A stretch of 64,000 nt of DNA, taken from NCBI GenBank assembly GCA_007571305.1, contig RKRR01000140.1, forward strand, positions 1 through 64,000. The letters are read 5' to 3'. The notes beneath the pieces were generated by a model. It ran no database searches, was not told where the DNA came from, and worked only from the letters and a program-made list of their open reading frames with translations. Source of the stretch: Candidatus Poribacteria bacterium. Lineage in GTDB: Bacteria > Poribacteria > WGA-4E > WGA-3G. Both the position numbers and the translations under genes were made by a program. Positions within the stretch are counted from its first letter, which is position 1. Each line of letters starts with the position of its first letter. Positions 17,437 through 26,614 of the stretch are shown here, piece by piece.

Positions 17437-18630
17437 ATGAGTAACAATGGACGGACCTTAACCCCAGAACTGGAAGAAATGGAAGTCTACGGAGAAACAC
17501 GGGTCGGATGGGATGAAAACACACCTGTTAATGAAACCGTTGACGCGGAAGGCAATCTTTTCCCCGGAGAAAGAGGGTTCGGCGTGGCAGATCCCAATTC
17601 GCCCAAACGCCGTGTCTACGACGACCCAGAGGTCGAGGCACTCCGCGGAAAGCTACGCGAGCATAACGGCATTCGTGGACTCGAAATCTGCGAACCCCAC
17701 GAAACTAAGAAAATCGCTCGAATCTTCCACCGTGATGGTTTCGCTGTGGTCAAAGACCTCCTCAACGCCGATCAACTTGCTCGCTGGAGAGAGGGTTGCG
17801 CTGAAGCACTGCGCGACATCCTTTCCATACCGGGACCTGGGAACAGAAAATATATAACCGAAACCGGACGTCTACCACACCGCTATAGCTATGGCACCTC
17901 TTCCGCTTCGAGACAGATGCTGCATCATTCCGCTTGGGCAAGTATGATAGATTTACCGACAACAACCCCTATTGTCACGGAAATCTTTGGTTCTTCAGAT
18001 TACCGGGTGTGGGGTTCAGGCGGCGACCTCTGTCTCCCCGGGGCAGTAGAGTATCAACATTTGCATTCCGATGGTAGGGATTCACAGCACCTCACCGAAG
18101 CACGTATCGGGCAAGCGGAACGCCTCGGCATTCAACTCCACAGAGACGACAACGGAAACCTGGATGTCCCCTCCCAAAAGATGATTATGGAGATGACACC
18201 GCCGACCGTAACCATTAACTTCATCATGTGCGATCTGACTTGGGAAAACGGGCCGATTCGTCAAATTCCGGGAACACATACATTGCAGCAGAATCCACCA
18301 CCTCCAGGCGATGAGCCCGATTGGATGAAACATTCAACGCTCGTCGGCGCGACAGCGGGTTCCGGTGTGTTCCGGGATAACCGCGCATGGCATGGAGCGA
18401 CCCCTAATCTTTCAAAAGAAATTCGTGCATTGCCAAACGTAGAGTACGCCGCACCGTGGCGATCGCAACACGGTTTCAGCAGAATTATGCCACACGAAAT
18501 TTGGGAGACCTTGACACCACACGCTCAGGAATTATGTGACTGGATCAAGGCAGACCCAGGGGTCCGGCCCCCCGGTGCCGGTATCATGCATCCACTCGCA
18601 AGCAAGCGTACAGAAGCAAAGAATTCTTAA
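17437..18630 (+). CDS. Phytanoyl-CoA dioxygenase family protein
   Basis: A 397-residue PhyH-family Fe(II)/2-oxoglutarate oxygenase. The first about 85 residues are hydrophilic; the catalytic domain then opens with IFHRDGFAVVKDLLNADQL. Iron ligands are the HxD of HLHSDGRD (about 210-212) and a distal histidine in AWHGATPNLSKEIR (about 318), whose arginine would bind 2-oxoglutarate. It starts a block of two PhyH and two Gfo/Idh genes on the same strand. Substrate unknown; PhyH enzymes hydroxylate carbon next to a carboxyl, phosphonate or amine group. Confidence 0.85.
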   Translation: MSNNGRTLTPELEEMEVYGETRVGWDENTPVNETVDAEGNLFPGERGFGVADPNSPKRRVYDDPEVEALRGKLREHNGIRGLEICEPHETKKIARIFHRDGFAVVKDLLNADQLARWREGCAEALRDILSIPGPGNRKYITETGRLPHRYSYGTSSASRQMLHHSAWASMIDLPTTTPIVTEIFGSSDYRVWGSGGDLCLPGAVEYQHLHSDGRDSQHLTEARIGQAERLGIQLHRDDNGNLDVPSQKMIMEMTPPTVTINFIMCDLTWENGPIRQIPGTHTLQQNPPPPGDEPDWMKHSTLVGATAGSGVFRDNRAWHGATPNLSKEIRALPNVEYAAPWRSQHGFSRIMPHEIWETLTPHAQELCDWIKADPGVRPPGAGIMHPLASKRTEAKNS

Positions 18631-18934
18631 TTTACCTTGGAGATATTTAATTATCCCTTGCGGTTAAACGACGTGGCTTTATCTTTAGCACCCCTTTCTC
18701 AAATCTGCCCGAGCCGTTGTCGCAGGCTACAGGTTCCGTATTTTGGCTGCGCTACGTGTTAAGAATTTTGATGCTATACCCATCCAAATCTTTATCGTAG
18801 TTGTGGATTCACCAAAAACCTACGCGTAGTGTAATGGAGAGCATCTAAGCACGTAGAGCAAAAAATCCATTCATTACGGGCTACGGTGTAGGAGGATACG
18901 CTAAAGAAAATCCATATCAGGAGGAAACAAGACT
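18631..18934. repeat. Intergenic gap with family D copy 3
   Basis: The gap opens with TTTAATTATCCCTTGCGG and carries GAGCCGTTGTCGCAGGCT at about 18714-18731, the two end blocks of repeat family D. The remainder has no gene. AGGAGG at 18920-18925 is the ribosome site of the following Gfo/Idh gene. Confidence 0.4.
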
Positions 18935-19975
18935 ATGTTAAACTGGGGCGTTATGAGTGCAGGCGGTATCGCCTATGTCTTCTGCAACGGAATGCGTTTT
19001 ACAGACTCCGGGCAGATTCTTGCTGTCGCGAGCCGCACCCAATCTAAGATGGACAGGCTCGTCAACGATTTCGGCGTTCCTCGTCAATACAACGATTATG
19101 CCGATCTGTTGGCAGATGACGATATCGACGCTATCTATATTGCCACAATCCATCCACTTCACGCGGAGTGGGCAATAAAGTGTGCTGAAGCTGGGAAACA
19201 TCTCCTTGTCGAGAAACCAATCAGCATGAACCACGCTGAAGCCGCCGCGATGGTAGATGCAGCACGGGAAAATGACGTGTTTCTCATGGAAGCTTTTATG
19301 TATCGCTGTCATCCACAGATCGCGAAGGTGGTGGAACTGATACAAGACGGCACGATTGGCGATGTCCGTGTCATCCGATCAACTTTCAGTTATCGGTCAA
19401 ATTTTAACCCTCAAAGCCGAATTTTCAACCGCGAAATGGGGGGCGGTGGCATTCTGGACATCGGGTGTTACACGGCTTCAATGACTCGCAAAATGGCAGG
19501 GGCCGCTGACAATAAACTGTTCCTAAACCCCGTTGAGATAAAAGGGAACGGCAAAATCGGGCCCACGGGTGTTGACCATATTGCAGCAGCGACTCTTAAG
19601 TTTGAAAACGGTATCGTTGGAGAGATAATCGCCGCCGTTGAATGCAGCGTCGGAAGCAGTGTCTTTATCTATGGCACAGAGGGCTCGATTACCATCCCAA
19701 GTCCGTGGTTACCTTCATCGCTCTGTCGTCACGCCCGAGAGCCGTTGCCACTTGATACAACTTTTCCATCAACAAAAATTATCGTTGACTCTCATCAGAG
19801 GCGGGAATCCACTGAAATCACGGTGAATGTTGATCGGGACCTCTTCACCTACGAGGCGGATACAGTCGCCAACCATATCGCAGATCGGCAAGCACCGGCG
19901 ATGTCTTGGGATGATACGCTTGGCAACATGCAACTACTGGATGCTTGGCTCGCAGAGGTAGGAGTCGTCCATTAG
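18935..19975 (+). CDS. Gfo/Idh/MocA family oxidoreductase
   Basis: A 346-residue NAD(P)-dependent dehydrogenase. The N-terminal Rossmann fold starts WGVMSAGGIAYVF (a relaxed GxGxxA motif). ATIHPLHAEWAIKCAEAGKH and the catalytic-lysine motif EKPIS (about 92-96) are canonical. The C-terminal domain has GGGGILDIGCY (about 169-179), as in trans-dihydrodiol dehydrogenase/glucose-fructose oxidoreductase-like members. It probably oxidises or reduces a cyclic polyol or sugar. It has a strong AGGAGG site. Confidence 0.85.
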   Translation: MLNWGVMSAGGIAYVFCNGMRFTDSGQILAVASRTQSKMDRLVNDFGVPRQYNDYADLLADDDIDAIYIATIHPLHAEWAIKCAEAGKHLLVEKPISMNHAEAAAMVDAARENDVFLMEAFMYRCHPQIAKVVELIQDGTIGDVRVIRSTFSYRSNFNPQSRIFNREMGGGGILDIGCYTASMTRKMAGAADNKLFLNPVEIKGNGKIGPTGVDHIAAATLKFENGIVGEIIAAVECSVGSSVFIYGTEGSITIPSPWLPSSLCRHAREPLPLDTTFPSTKIIVDSHQRRESTEITVNVDRDLFTYEADTVANHIADRQAPAMSWDDTLGNMQLLDAWLAEVGVVH

Positions 19976-19983
19976 ATATATAT

Positions 19984-20147
19984 TAACCCAAGTTGCTAAG
20001 GACAAGTTTTTAGGAAACCTATAGATGTCGTTTTTCAGCGAAGAGCCTTCAGTATTTAGATGTTTTGTAGCATAGAAACCGTGGGTCTCCTGCGGACATT
20101 TACGCACAATCTAACAGGTTATGCTACATAACTGGCAAGTTGGGTTA
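19984..20147. repeat. Repeat family B, second copy
   Basis: 164 bases with inverted ends (TAACCCAAGTTGCT left, GGCAAGTTGGGTTA right) and an interior matching 9348-9514 (AGGAAACCTATAGATG, TTTTTCAGCGAA, GTAGCATAGAAACC). It starts 9 bases after the Gfo/Idh stop and is followed 4 bases later by a family C element. Confidence 0.7.
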
Positions 20148-20151
20148 TATT

Positions 20152-20271
20152 AGGGCTTACGCGATTTTGACCATCTGACGCTTTGTGAGAGGGAGAACCC
20201 CAAAAAACGCAGATGTTCTCGTGGCACACCCTCACAGGTTCTGCTACAAAAGAGCAACACGCGTAAGTCCT
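20152..20271. repeat. Repeat family C, copy 2
   Basis: A 120-base element with ends AGGGCTTACGCG and CGCGTAAGTCCT, the inverse orientation of 10820-10939. The interior reads GATTTTGACCATCTGACGCTTTGTGAGAG near the left end and GTTCTGCTACAAAAGAGC near the right. It lies 45 bases before the PhyH start at 20317 and so may carry or displace that gene's promoter. Confidence 0.7.
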
Positions 20272-20316
20272 GTATTACAAACGTAGAATTTCACAATTAT
20301 TCGGGAGTTAACACTG

Positions 20317-21528
20317 ATGGTGAAAGACGAGATTTTTCAGGAAAGCATTGTCCGGGTTGAAAAACCGGCGAAACACTTTACACTACTTCGTAATACCGAT
20401 GGCGATTTCCTTGGAGTATCTGACACTAACGAACTCACAACTTTTGATTATACCGACGATAAGGCGATATGGGAAAAGGTCAAAGGCACCGATGCCTACC
20501 ACCACGTCGTCACGGGGCTACAACTCGAAGTCGAACCCGCTGATGTTGAGAACGGCTACTCTCTTCGTCATAACGGGAACCCACTCGCAAGTGACGGCAG
20601 CGTAGGGACCGAAGGTGCTGTGTTCTCCATTGGACACGGGCCCGCACATTTGCCATCTGAGTATCTGGAATCATTCAAACAGAACGGGTGGGCATGCCTC
20701 CCTGCTATCATCGCTCCTGATATCATAGAAGAGTTGGAACGGGTGAGCTGCACGGGTCGCTGGGAAGCGGGAACCTACGAGCGAACGAAACCCCCTCTCA
20801 ACGAGACTGCAGCGGTCGCAAAGATTGCGACGGAACCCGTCTCCTTGTGGTTGATGCGTCAATATATGCAGACACAGGAAATTCGACTCGGACACTCGCC
20901 AGGCTTCGCCATACTTGCACCAGACGATGGCAGACGGAAAGTTCAAGGTTGGCATTCAGATTTCCCCTATCTTTGGGGTATTGCTGGCAGTGAAGTTGTC
21001 AATCGAATACCGATTCACAAAGTCGAGGGTTTAGTCATGGGGGTCCAACGTAACCTCTGCGTCTCGGAATTCCGCAAGGAAAACGGAGCGACCTGTTTCA
21101 AACTTGGATCCCACACATTCGGTCAGGGGCCTCCAATAGAATGGGTAAACGGGAACACCTCCAGGCAGGACGGGTACCGTGAGTCCAAAGGATTGCCATA
21201 CACTGGACCGGAGGCCGATGTCGTCGAAGCACCACCAGGGAGCTACATCGTTTATGATTCTCGGATATGGCATCGCGCGGGCGTAAATCGCACCTCACAG
21301 AAGCGAGCCGCGATGTTGCAGGCAGTCATTCCGATGTACATCATGCCGTTCATGGATACAAGTCGTCCGTACAAGGATTTTATTCACAGTCCCTTGGCAA
21401 AGGAACTCACTGCGCTTGAGCATAAAGAACTTGAGGCAATTATGGTAAATAAGATGGTTGGACCCCAGGGGCATCTGGCAATCACTGTTGACGAAGAATT
21501 GACTGAGAAAATACGTCCACCTCAGTAG
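20317..21528 (+). CDS. PhyH-family dioxygenase with N-terminal extra domain
   Basis: A 403-residue protein. The oxygenase part begins near residue 113 (LPSEYLESFKQNGWACLPAII) and carries the HxD in GWHSDFPYLWG (about 213-215) and the distal histidine/arginine in WHRAGVNRTSQKRA near 320. The first about 110 residues are separate: FTLLRNTDGDFLGVSDTNE and a later LRHNGNPLASD look like beta-trefoil/fascin-type strands that often bind sugars or actin. That reading is tentative. GGGAG precedes the ATG. Such a fusion could tether the oxygenase to a carbohydrate substrate. Confidence 0.75.
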   Translation: MVKDEIFQESIVRVEKPAKHFTLLRNTDGDFLGVSDTNELTTFDYTDDKAIWEKVKGTDAYHHVVTGLQLEVEPADVENGYSLRHNGNPLASDGSVGTEGAVFSIGHGPAHLPSEYLESFKQNGWACLPAIIAPDIIEELERVSCTGRWEAGTYERTKPPLNETAAVAKIATEPVSLWLMRQYMQTQEIRLGHSPGFAILAPDDGRRKVQGWHSDFPYLWGIAGSEVVNRIPIHKVEGLVMGVQRNLCVSEFRKENGATCFKLGSHTFGQGPPIEWVNGNTSRQDGYRESKGLPYTGPEADVVEAPPGSYIVYDSRIWHRAGVNRTSQKRAAMLQAVIPMYIMPFMDTSRPYKDFIHSPLAKELTALEHKELEAIMVNKMVGPQGHLAITVDEELTEKIRPPQ

Positions 21529-21577
21529 GGCCATTTTTTCCTGTAGCAGTGCTGGGTTTACGTTTCGCAAGTGTATC

Positions 21578-21624
21578 AGGACTTACACAATTTTGATCAT
21601 AGGACGTTTTGTGAGAATGAAAAG
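21578..21624. repeat. Repeat family C, truncated copy
   Basis: 47 bases matching the left end of the 20152 copy: AGGACTTACACAATTTTGATC, then GGACGTTTTGTGAGA. The right half and its inverted end are missing. The fragment abuts the ribosome site of the Gfo/Idh gene at 21642. Confidence 0.6.
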
Positions 21625-21641
21625 AGCGAAGGAGAGAAGAT

Positions 21642-22856
21642 ATGCGGAAAGCCAAGATTGCATCTGTAGGTTGCGGTTGGGTCGCGAAACGTTGGCATTT
21701 GCCAACAATCGCAGAATTGACGAAAAAAGGGGATCTGGATTATGTAGCCGTATGTGACGTAGACGCGGATGCCGCTCGCGAAGCCGGTGAGAAGTACGGT
21801 CTCCCGTACTATACGGATGTCGAGCAGATGCTGGAAAAACACAGTGACATCGACGTTGTAGATATCAGTACCGGTGACTATGAGCACCATACTGTCGCCA
21901 AGATAGCCGCTGAGCACAAGATGCACCCGATCGTCGAAAAACCGATGGCACCGACCCTCGCCTGCTGCGATGTGATCATAGACAGCTGCAGAGAAAACGG
22001 AGTTCATTTTGAGGTTGCCGAGAACTACTTTCGGATGCCGGGGGATCGAATCATCATAAAACTGATCCAGGAGGGTGTACTTGGCGACATTGCGCGGGTT
22101 CACTTTATCGAACCTTTTGGACGTAGAGGATTTGGGCAGGGCGGAGGAAAGCCGCGCGGCATAGAGTCCCCTATCTCAACGTTTACGTCCCACTCCGGTG
22201 TTTGCATTGACATGGGCGTTCATCGGATGTCCCAGCTCCGATTTTATGCTCAAAGCGAGCCGAAGAGAATCACCGGAATCACCAAGCAATTCGCTCCTGA
22301 ACCCAACAGAATCTACGAAGATTGGGGTCACGCAATCATTGAATTTGAAAGCGGAGCCGTCGGTGTCTACGAAACCTCGCAGGTCGGGGAAGAGACGATT
22401 AAGTATAGACAGATTATGGGAACGAAAGGCGTGATAACGGATACCGATTTCTGGACAGCCGATTTTCCGTTGCGTGCCCTCGTCAACGGTGAAATGACGG
22501 ATATCCCTATCGAACAAGAGCGGCATCAGGTGGATGGCGTAGATGTCCTTTCCAGAATTGTCGTGCATACCGACCCACAGATTGTCTATGAAAATCCTTT
22601 CAGAGCTTATGCAATAGACGATTGGAATGTCGGAACCGCCGAAGAGATTATGACCATCGCGAGAGCAGCACTTACAGGAGAACCACCGGAATATGGTATC
22701 GGAGGTCGGAAAGATGTGGAGATGTGTATCGCTTTGTATGAATCTTCACGGACAGGGATGATGCCTATCGCCATCCCGATAACAAAAATTACCGGTTACG
22801 AGCAGATGGTCCATGACGAATTCCACCAAAAATTCGGCCACGCCATTGATAAATAA
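21642..22856 (+). CDS. Gfo/Idh/MocA family oxidoreductase
   Basis: A 404-residue dehydrogenase. The Rossmann entry is ASVGCGWVAKRWHLP, the substrate-loop DISTGDYEHH replaces the common TPNxxH, and EKPMAPTLA (about 102-110) carries the catalytic lysine. The second domain includes GVCIDMGVHRMSQLRF with the usual aspartate/histidine pair. It has AAGGAG upstream and closes the PhyH-Gfo/Idh block; a 348-base gap with repeats separates it from the methyltransferase operon. Confidence 0.85.
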   Translation: MRKAKIASVGCGWVAKRWHLPTIAELTKKGDLDYVAVCDVDADAAREAGEKYGLPYYTDVEQMLEKHSDIDVVDISTGDYEHHTVAKIAAEHKMHPIVEKPMAPTLACCDVIIDSCRENGVHFEVAENYFRMPGDRIIIKLIQEGVLGDIARVHFIEPFGRRGFGQGGGKPRGIESPISTFTSHSGVCIDMGVHRMSQLRFYAQSEPKRITGITKQFAPEPNRIYEDWGHAIIEFESGAVGVYETSQVGEETIKYRQIMGTKGVITDTDFWTADFPLRALVNGEMTDIPIEQERHQVDGVDVLSRIVVHTDPQIVYENPFRAYAIDDWNVGTAEEIMTIARAALTGEPPEYGIGGRKDVEMCIALYESSRTGMMPIAIPITKITGYEQMVHDEFHQKFGHAIDK

Positions 22857-23054
22857 AAGTTCTATCTACAGTACCAGTTTTTCCAATCCGAGGTAGACCC
22901 TGAATTTCCACCCCACTGGAGACACACACCCTTCTACCCCCCTTTATCCCTCCGCAGGCGGGGGAAAGAGAGGGTTTGGAAAGAAAACACTGAATAAAAG
23001 TGCTGCAAATTTTAGTATCAAACTCGCGTTATGTTACATAACTAGCAACTTGCG
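22857..23054. other. Intergenic gap with partial family B end
   Basis: No gene is visible. It contains a GC-rich CCCTCCGCAGGCGGGGGAAAGAGAGGG block (a common dispersed intergenic motif type). Near 23029-23057 it has TTATGTTACATAACTAGCAACTTGCGTTA, which matches the right end of family B. A full family A copy follows. Confidence 0.4.
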
Positions 23055-23173
23055 TTATAGTAGATTCTGTAATTACTTGGACACTCGTAGCATCGTGTGA
23101 ACTCTGAAGTTATATGTTTCTGATGACGCAGGAAACCCACGGTTTCCTAGCTACAAGATGGCAACTTGCGTAA
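23055..23173 (-). repeat. Repeat family A, copy 1
   Basis: 119 bases reading, on the minus strand, TTACGCAAGTTGCC ... GTAGCTAGGAAACC ... CATCAGAAACATATAACTTC ... GAGTGTCCAAGTAATTAC ... TCTACTATAA. The same order of blocks is found at 38213, 40406, 45417 (inverted) and 59406. It ends 31 bases before the methyltransferase ATG, and a spurious TTG start for that gene lies inside it. Confidence 0.7.
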
Positions 23174-23204
23174 ATACTTAGCAGAATTTATAGAGGAAAT
23201 TTCT

Positions 23205-24272
23205 ATGGCAACAACCGAAACCATTTTACTGCTCTTACAAAATTTTCACGGCACCGAACCACTGAAACAGTTGTTCTGGGTAGAACTCAACTACAAGCGC
23301 ATCAACATATCTATTGACAATCTACCCGAAGGCCTCATGCCACTCATTGTTACACCACCCCTTCTGTTGGCAACCGCAGGCAGAAATAATGATTTTCACA
23401 TCATCTACAGCCACCTCAACACCGAAACGCTCCGAAAAACAGACGAACGCCACATCATCACACACCTCCAAACCCGATACCCAGACGCGCTCTATATCTT
23501 CAGCAACAACGCACAAGACCATTGGCACTTTATCAACGTTAAACTCACACGTGAACAACGCGAAAACACCGAGCAACGTTTAAAACAACGCAATCTCTTC
23601 AGGCGAATTACAATCACACCTGACGAGAGACTCCGCACCGCCGCCGAACGCATCGCACGCCTCGACCTTGACACAATAGCTCAACAGGACACGCTCTTTG
23701 AAGGGCATGAGATGCTGACTGCCTTAGAAATCAGGCACGCATACGAGGAGGCTTTCAATGTCGAAGCCGTCACGGAGGCATTCTTTGAAGACTACAAACG
23801 CGCTTTCAAAAAACTCCAAACTGAACTCACAAATCAAACATGGATGAAAGGTGGGCACACGATTATACCCAGCAATTCCTCAGCCGATGTCTCTTCCTCT
23901 ATTTCATCCAACGCAAACGATGGCTTGGCAACGACCCTGAGTTCCTCCGCACCTTCTATCAGACCTATCAAGACACCGCGCGACCGACGGATACCTTCGT
24001 TGAAAAATGGATCAATGTCCTCTTCTTTCAGGCATTCAATAACCGATTCCAGGGCGGCTATGCCTATTTTCCCGCGAGCATCCGAGAAACCTTGCAGCTC
24101 GCGCCGTATCTCAACGGAGGGTTGTTCCGAGAAAACGAACTCGACACTGAGTATACCGTCAAAATCAGTGATGAACTCTGGCAGGGCATTTTCACCTTCT
24201 TTGAAAAATATAACTTCACGATTGCGGAGGATACCCCGCTTGACCAAGAAGTCGCAGTTGACCCTGAGATGA
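23205..24272 (+). pseudogene. Eco57I-type DNA methyltransferase, N-terminal segment (frameshifted)
   Basis: The ATG at 23205 has GAGGAAA 7 bases upstream and is preferred to a TTG at 23166 inside a repeat. About 212 residues make sense, up to KLQTELTNQTW near 23843. After that the frame yields serine/arginine-rich nonsense to its stop at 24272. Meanwhile the next frame carries the proper continuation (RWAHDYTQQFLSRCLFLYFIQRKRW). One missing base at about 23825-23845 explains this; the ATG at 23840 has no ribosome site, so two separate genes are unlikely. The segment corresponds to the N-terminal helical part of type IIG/BREX-like N6-adenine methyltransferases. Confidence 0.7.
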
Positions 24273-26614
24273 TAGGGAAAGTCTATGAAAGTCTCGTCTC
24301 TGTAGAGGACGAAGAACGAGGCGATGCGGGTATTTTCTATACGCCACGCATTGAAATCGACCTGATGTGCCGTCTGTCTCTCGTGGATAATCTGACGAAT
24401 AACAGTGACACCCCCGACAAGGATGCGCTGAAACACACACTTTACGAAGTCCTTTTTGCGTTTGAAGAAGTTGAAAAACAGGAAGCAGATGTGAATCTTG
24501 GGGAGCATTGGCAGGCAGTTTATGAACATCTCCAAGACATCACAGTGCTGGATCCGGCGTGTGGGAGTGGCTCGTTCTTAGTGGGTATGCTCCATATCCT
24601 TGACGATCTTCACGGACGCGCCGAACAGCATCTCGGCATACCATCAACACGCCCATTTGACCGCCGCAAGGCTCTCATCGGCAGGAACCTCTACGGTGTT
24701 GACGTAAAGTCGTGGGCGTGTAAAGTCGCCGAGCTCCGCTTGTGGTTATCTCTCATCATTGACGCGGAATTCACGACTGCGGAACTCAATGTTAGAGAAG
24801 AACCGCTTTTACCAGATTTCTCGTTCAATATCCGTCATGGGGATAGCATTGTGCAGGACATCGGTGGGATGAACCTCGCACAGACCCGGTCCCTTGGCAG
24901 CGGCGTGTCGCCCAAACTCCAGCGTAAGATTGAGGACCTTCAGACCGAAAAACGCAAGTTTTACAACGGAGAAGAGGAGAGAAAATACGAAGAAAAGGAA
25001 GAGGTGGAAGCGACAGAACATAATCTTTTCCGTGAGATCCTTCAAGATTATGAGACTCGCAAGTCTAAGGAGATACGCCTTGTAGAAGCCTGGTTAGAAG
25101 ACCCAGCGGAACAACTCACCCTTACAGGTGTGACGGCCCCTAAACCCCGCCAGCTGAGTTTTGAGACGCAGCAAAAACAACAAGAACTCGCGAAACATAA
25201 AGAAAACCTGGCACAGGTACAGCGCGCCCGTGCGGCCCTTGCCTCCCATACCACTCTGCCATTTGTGTGGGACATCGCCTTCGGGGAAATTTTTCGGCAG
25301 CGCGGCGGATTTGATATTATCATTGAAAATCCACCCTACGTCCGTCAAGAACAGATTGCCGACCCAACACTCCCTCGCGCCGAAGTCACAACTGCCAACA
25401 AGAAAGAGTACAAGGCAAAATTAGCCCGCGCCATCTATCAAATGTTTCCTGAACACTTCGGCTACAGAGAAAACCGAAACACCGTGGCGAACAAGTTGGA
25501 TGCGAAAAGCGATCTCTACGTCTACTTCTATCTTCACGGCTTATCGCTCCTTAACCCGAAAGGCACGTTCTGTAGCATTACGTCTAACTCGTGGTTAGAT
25601 GTTGGGTATGGTAAGAACCTTCAAGCATTTCTCCTCAAAAAGTGCCATCTGAAACTCGTTTTGGACAATGCTGCAAAACGTTCCTTCAAGGGCGTAAATA
25701 TAAATACTATTATCACCCTTACCTCTGCTCCGAATGAAACTGGCGAAGCGAACGAACAACACATCGTACGTTTTGTCAACTTTACCGTGCCGTTTGAGGC
25801 GATTCTGGATCCGATTATCTTCTATGAAGTTGAAACTGCGACAGTTCGAACGCGCACCCCAGAACACCGCATTCATCCGAGCGTGCAGGAAGACTTGTTA
25901 ACCTCCGGCATAGGTGAAAAAGGGAAGTATGCTGGTGACAAGTGGGGCGCGAAATACCTCCGTGCCCCGGATATCTATTGGTATCTGTTGGAAAATTATC
26001 ACGATAAGTTAATCCGCGTGGGAGATGTCGCTGATACACCCAGAGGGTTTACAACTGGTGCCAACTCGTTCTTTGTCCTTGATTCCCAAACAATTTCAAC
26101 GTGGGGTATTGAAGCGGATTTCTTGTCCCCTGTTATCAATAGTCCGAGGGATGTAAAAAGTCTTTTAATTGCCCCCAACCAATTGCCTTATTCACTCTTT
26201 ATGTGCTCAAAGCGAAAAAGTGCTTTACGGGGAACGGCTGCTTTAGAGTACATTAAATGGGGGGAGTCACAGTCATTTCACCAGCGTTCAAGTATCCGAA
26301 GCAGAAGACTGTGGTACGGTATAAGGAAACGTCCACTCCCACCGCTTACTTTCCCTCAGTTGGTCGGTTCGACAGCGAAAACAACGTATGCCCCTAAGGG
26401 GTGCTTAGCAATTGACAATTTTACGGAAATTCATCCCTCTTCTGCTTTGAGTGTGCCGCTTTGTTTATCTTTAAATTCTACTGTTTTCCAACTCATGCTA
26501 AATCTCAGTGGTTGTGCGAATAGAGGATACGGCTTTTTGAAGATGCAAACCTCTGACCTATCAAACCTACTATGCGTCAATCCAGAAATACTTAACATAA
26601 GTGGGGGGGGGTAA
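23840..26614 (+). CDS. Eco57I-type N6-adenine DNA methyltransferase, main body
   Basis: 924 residues containing the S-adenosylmethionine motif I DPACGSGSF (nt 24551-24577) and catalytic motif IV NPPY (nt 25328-25339), the signature of N6-adenine gamma-class methyltransferases. The upstream helical region (FLYFIQRKRWL, GIFYTPRIEID) and the downstream region, presumably a target-recognition domain, fit large Eco57I/type IIG-like enzymes. The frame is entered by a -1 shift from the segment at 23205 and ends prematurely just after a run of nine G (26603-26611) that pushes the last 60 residues into another frame. With eight G the protein would be about 1200 residues. It heads an operon with a coiled-coil protein and a helicase. 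Confidence 0.85.
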   Translation: MDERWAHDYTQQFLSRCLFLYFIQRKRWLGNDPEFLRTFYQTYQDTARPTDTFVEKWINVLFFQAFNNRFQGGYAYFPASIRETLQLAPYLNGGLFRENELDTEYTVKISDELWQGIFTFFEKYNFTIAEDTPLDQEVAVDPEMIGKVYESLVSVEDEERGDAGIFYTPRIEIDLMCRLSLVDNLTNNSDTPDKDALKHTLYEVLFAFEEVEKQEADVNLGEHWQAVYEHLQDITVLDPACGSGSFLVGMLHILDDLHGRAEQHLGIPSTRPFDRRKALIGRNLYGVDVKSWACKVAELRLWLSLIIDAEFTTAELNVREEPLLPDFSFNIRHGDSIVQDIGGMNLAQTRSLGSGVSPKLQRKIEDLQTEKRKFYNGEEERKYEEKEEVEATEHNLFREILQDYETRKSKEIRLVEAWLEDPAEQLTLTGVTAPKPRQLSFETQQKQQELAKHKENLAQVQRARAALASHTTLPFVWDIAFGEIFRQRGGFDIIIENPPYVRQEQIADPTLPRAEVTTANKKEYKAKLARAIYQMFPEHFGYRENRNTVANKLDAKSDLYVYFYLHGLSLLNPKGTFCSITSNSWLDVGYGKNLQAFLLKKCHLKLVLDNAAKRSFKGVNINTIITLTSAPNETGEANEQHIVRFVNFTVPFEAILDPIIFYEVETATVRTRTPEHRIHPSVQEDLLTSGIGEKGKYAGDKWGAKYLRAPDIYWYLLENYHDKLIRVGDVADTPRGFTTGANSFFVLDSQTISTWGIEADFLSPVINSPRDVKSLLIAPNQLPYSLFMCSKRKSALRGTAALEYIKWGESQSFHQRSSIRSRRLWYGIRKRPLPPLTFPQLVGSTAKTTYAPKGCLAIDNFTEIHPSSALSVPLCLSLNSTVFQLMLNLSGCANRGYGFLKMQTSDLSNLLCVNPEILNISGGG

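Noticed and set aside
23834..24535. Minus-strand 233-codon frame over the methyltransferase
   Set aside because: Antisense of a region with convincing methyltransferase sequence; no start signals.
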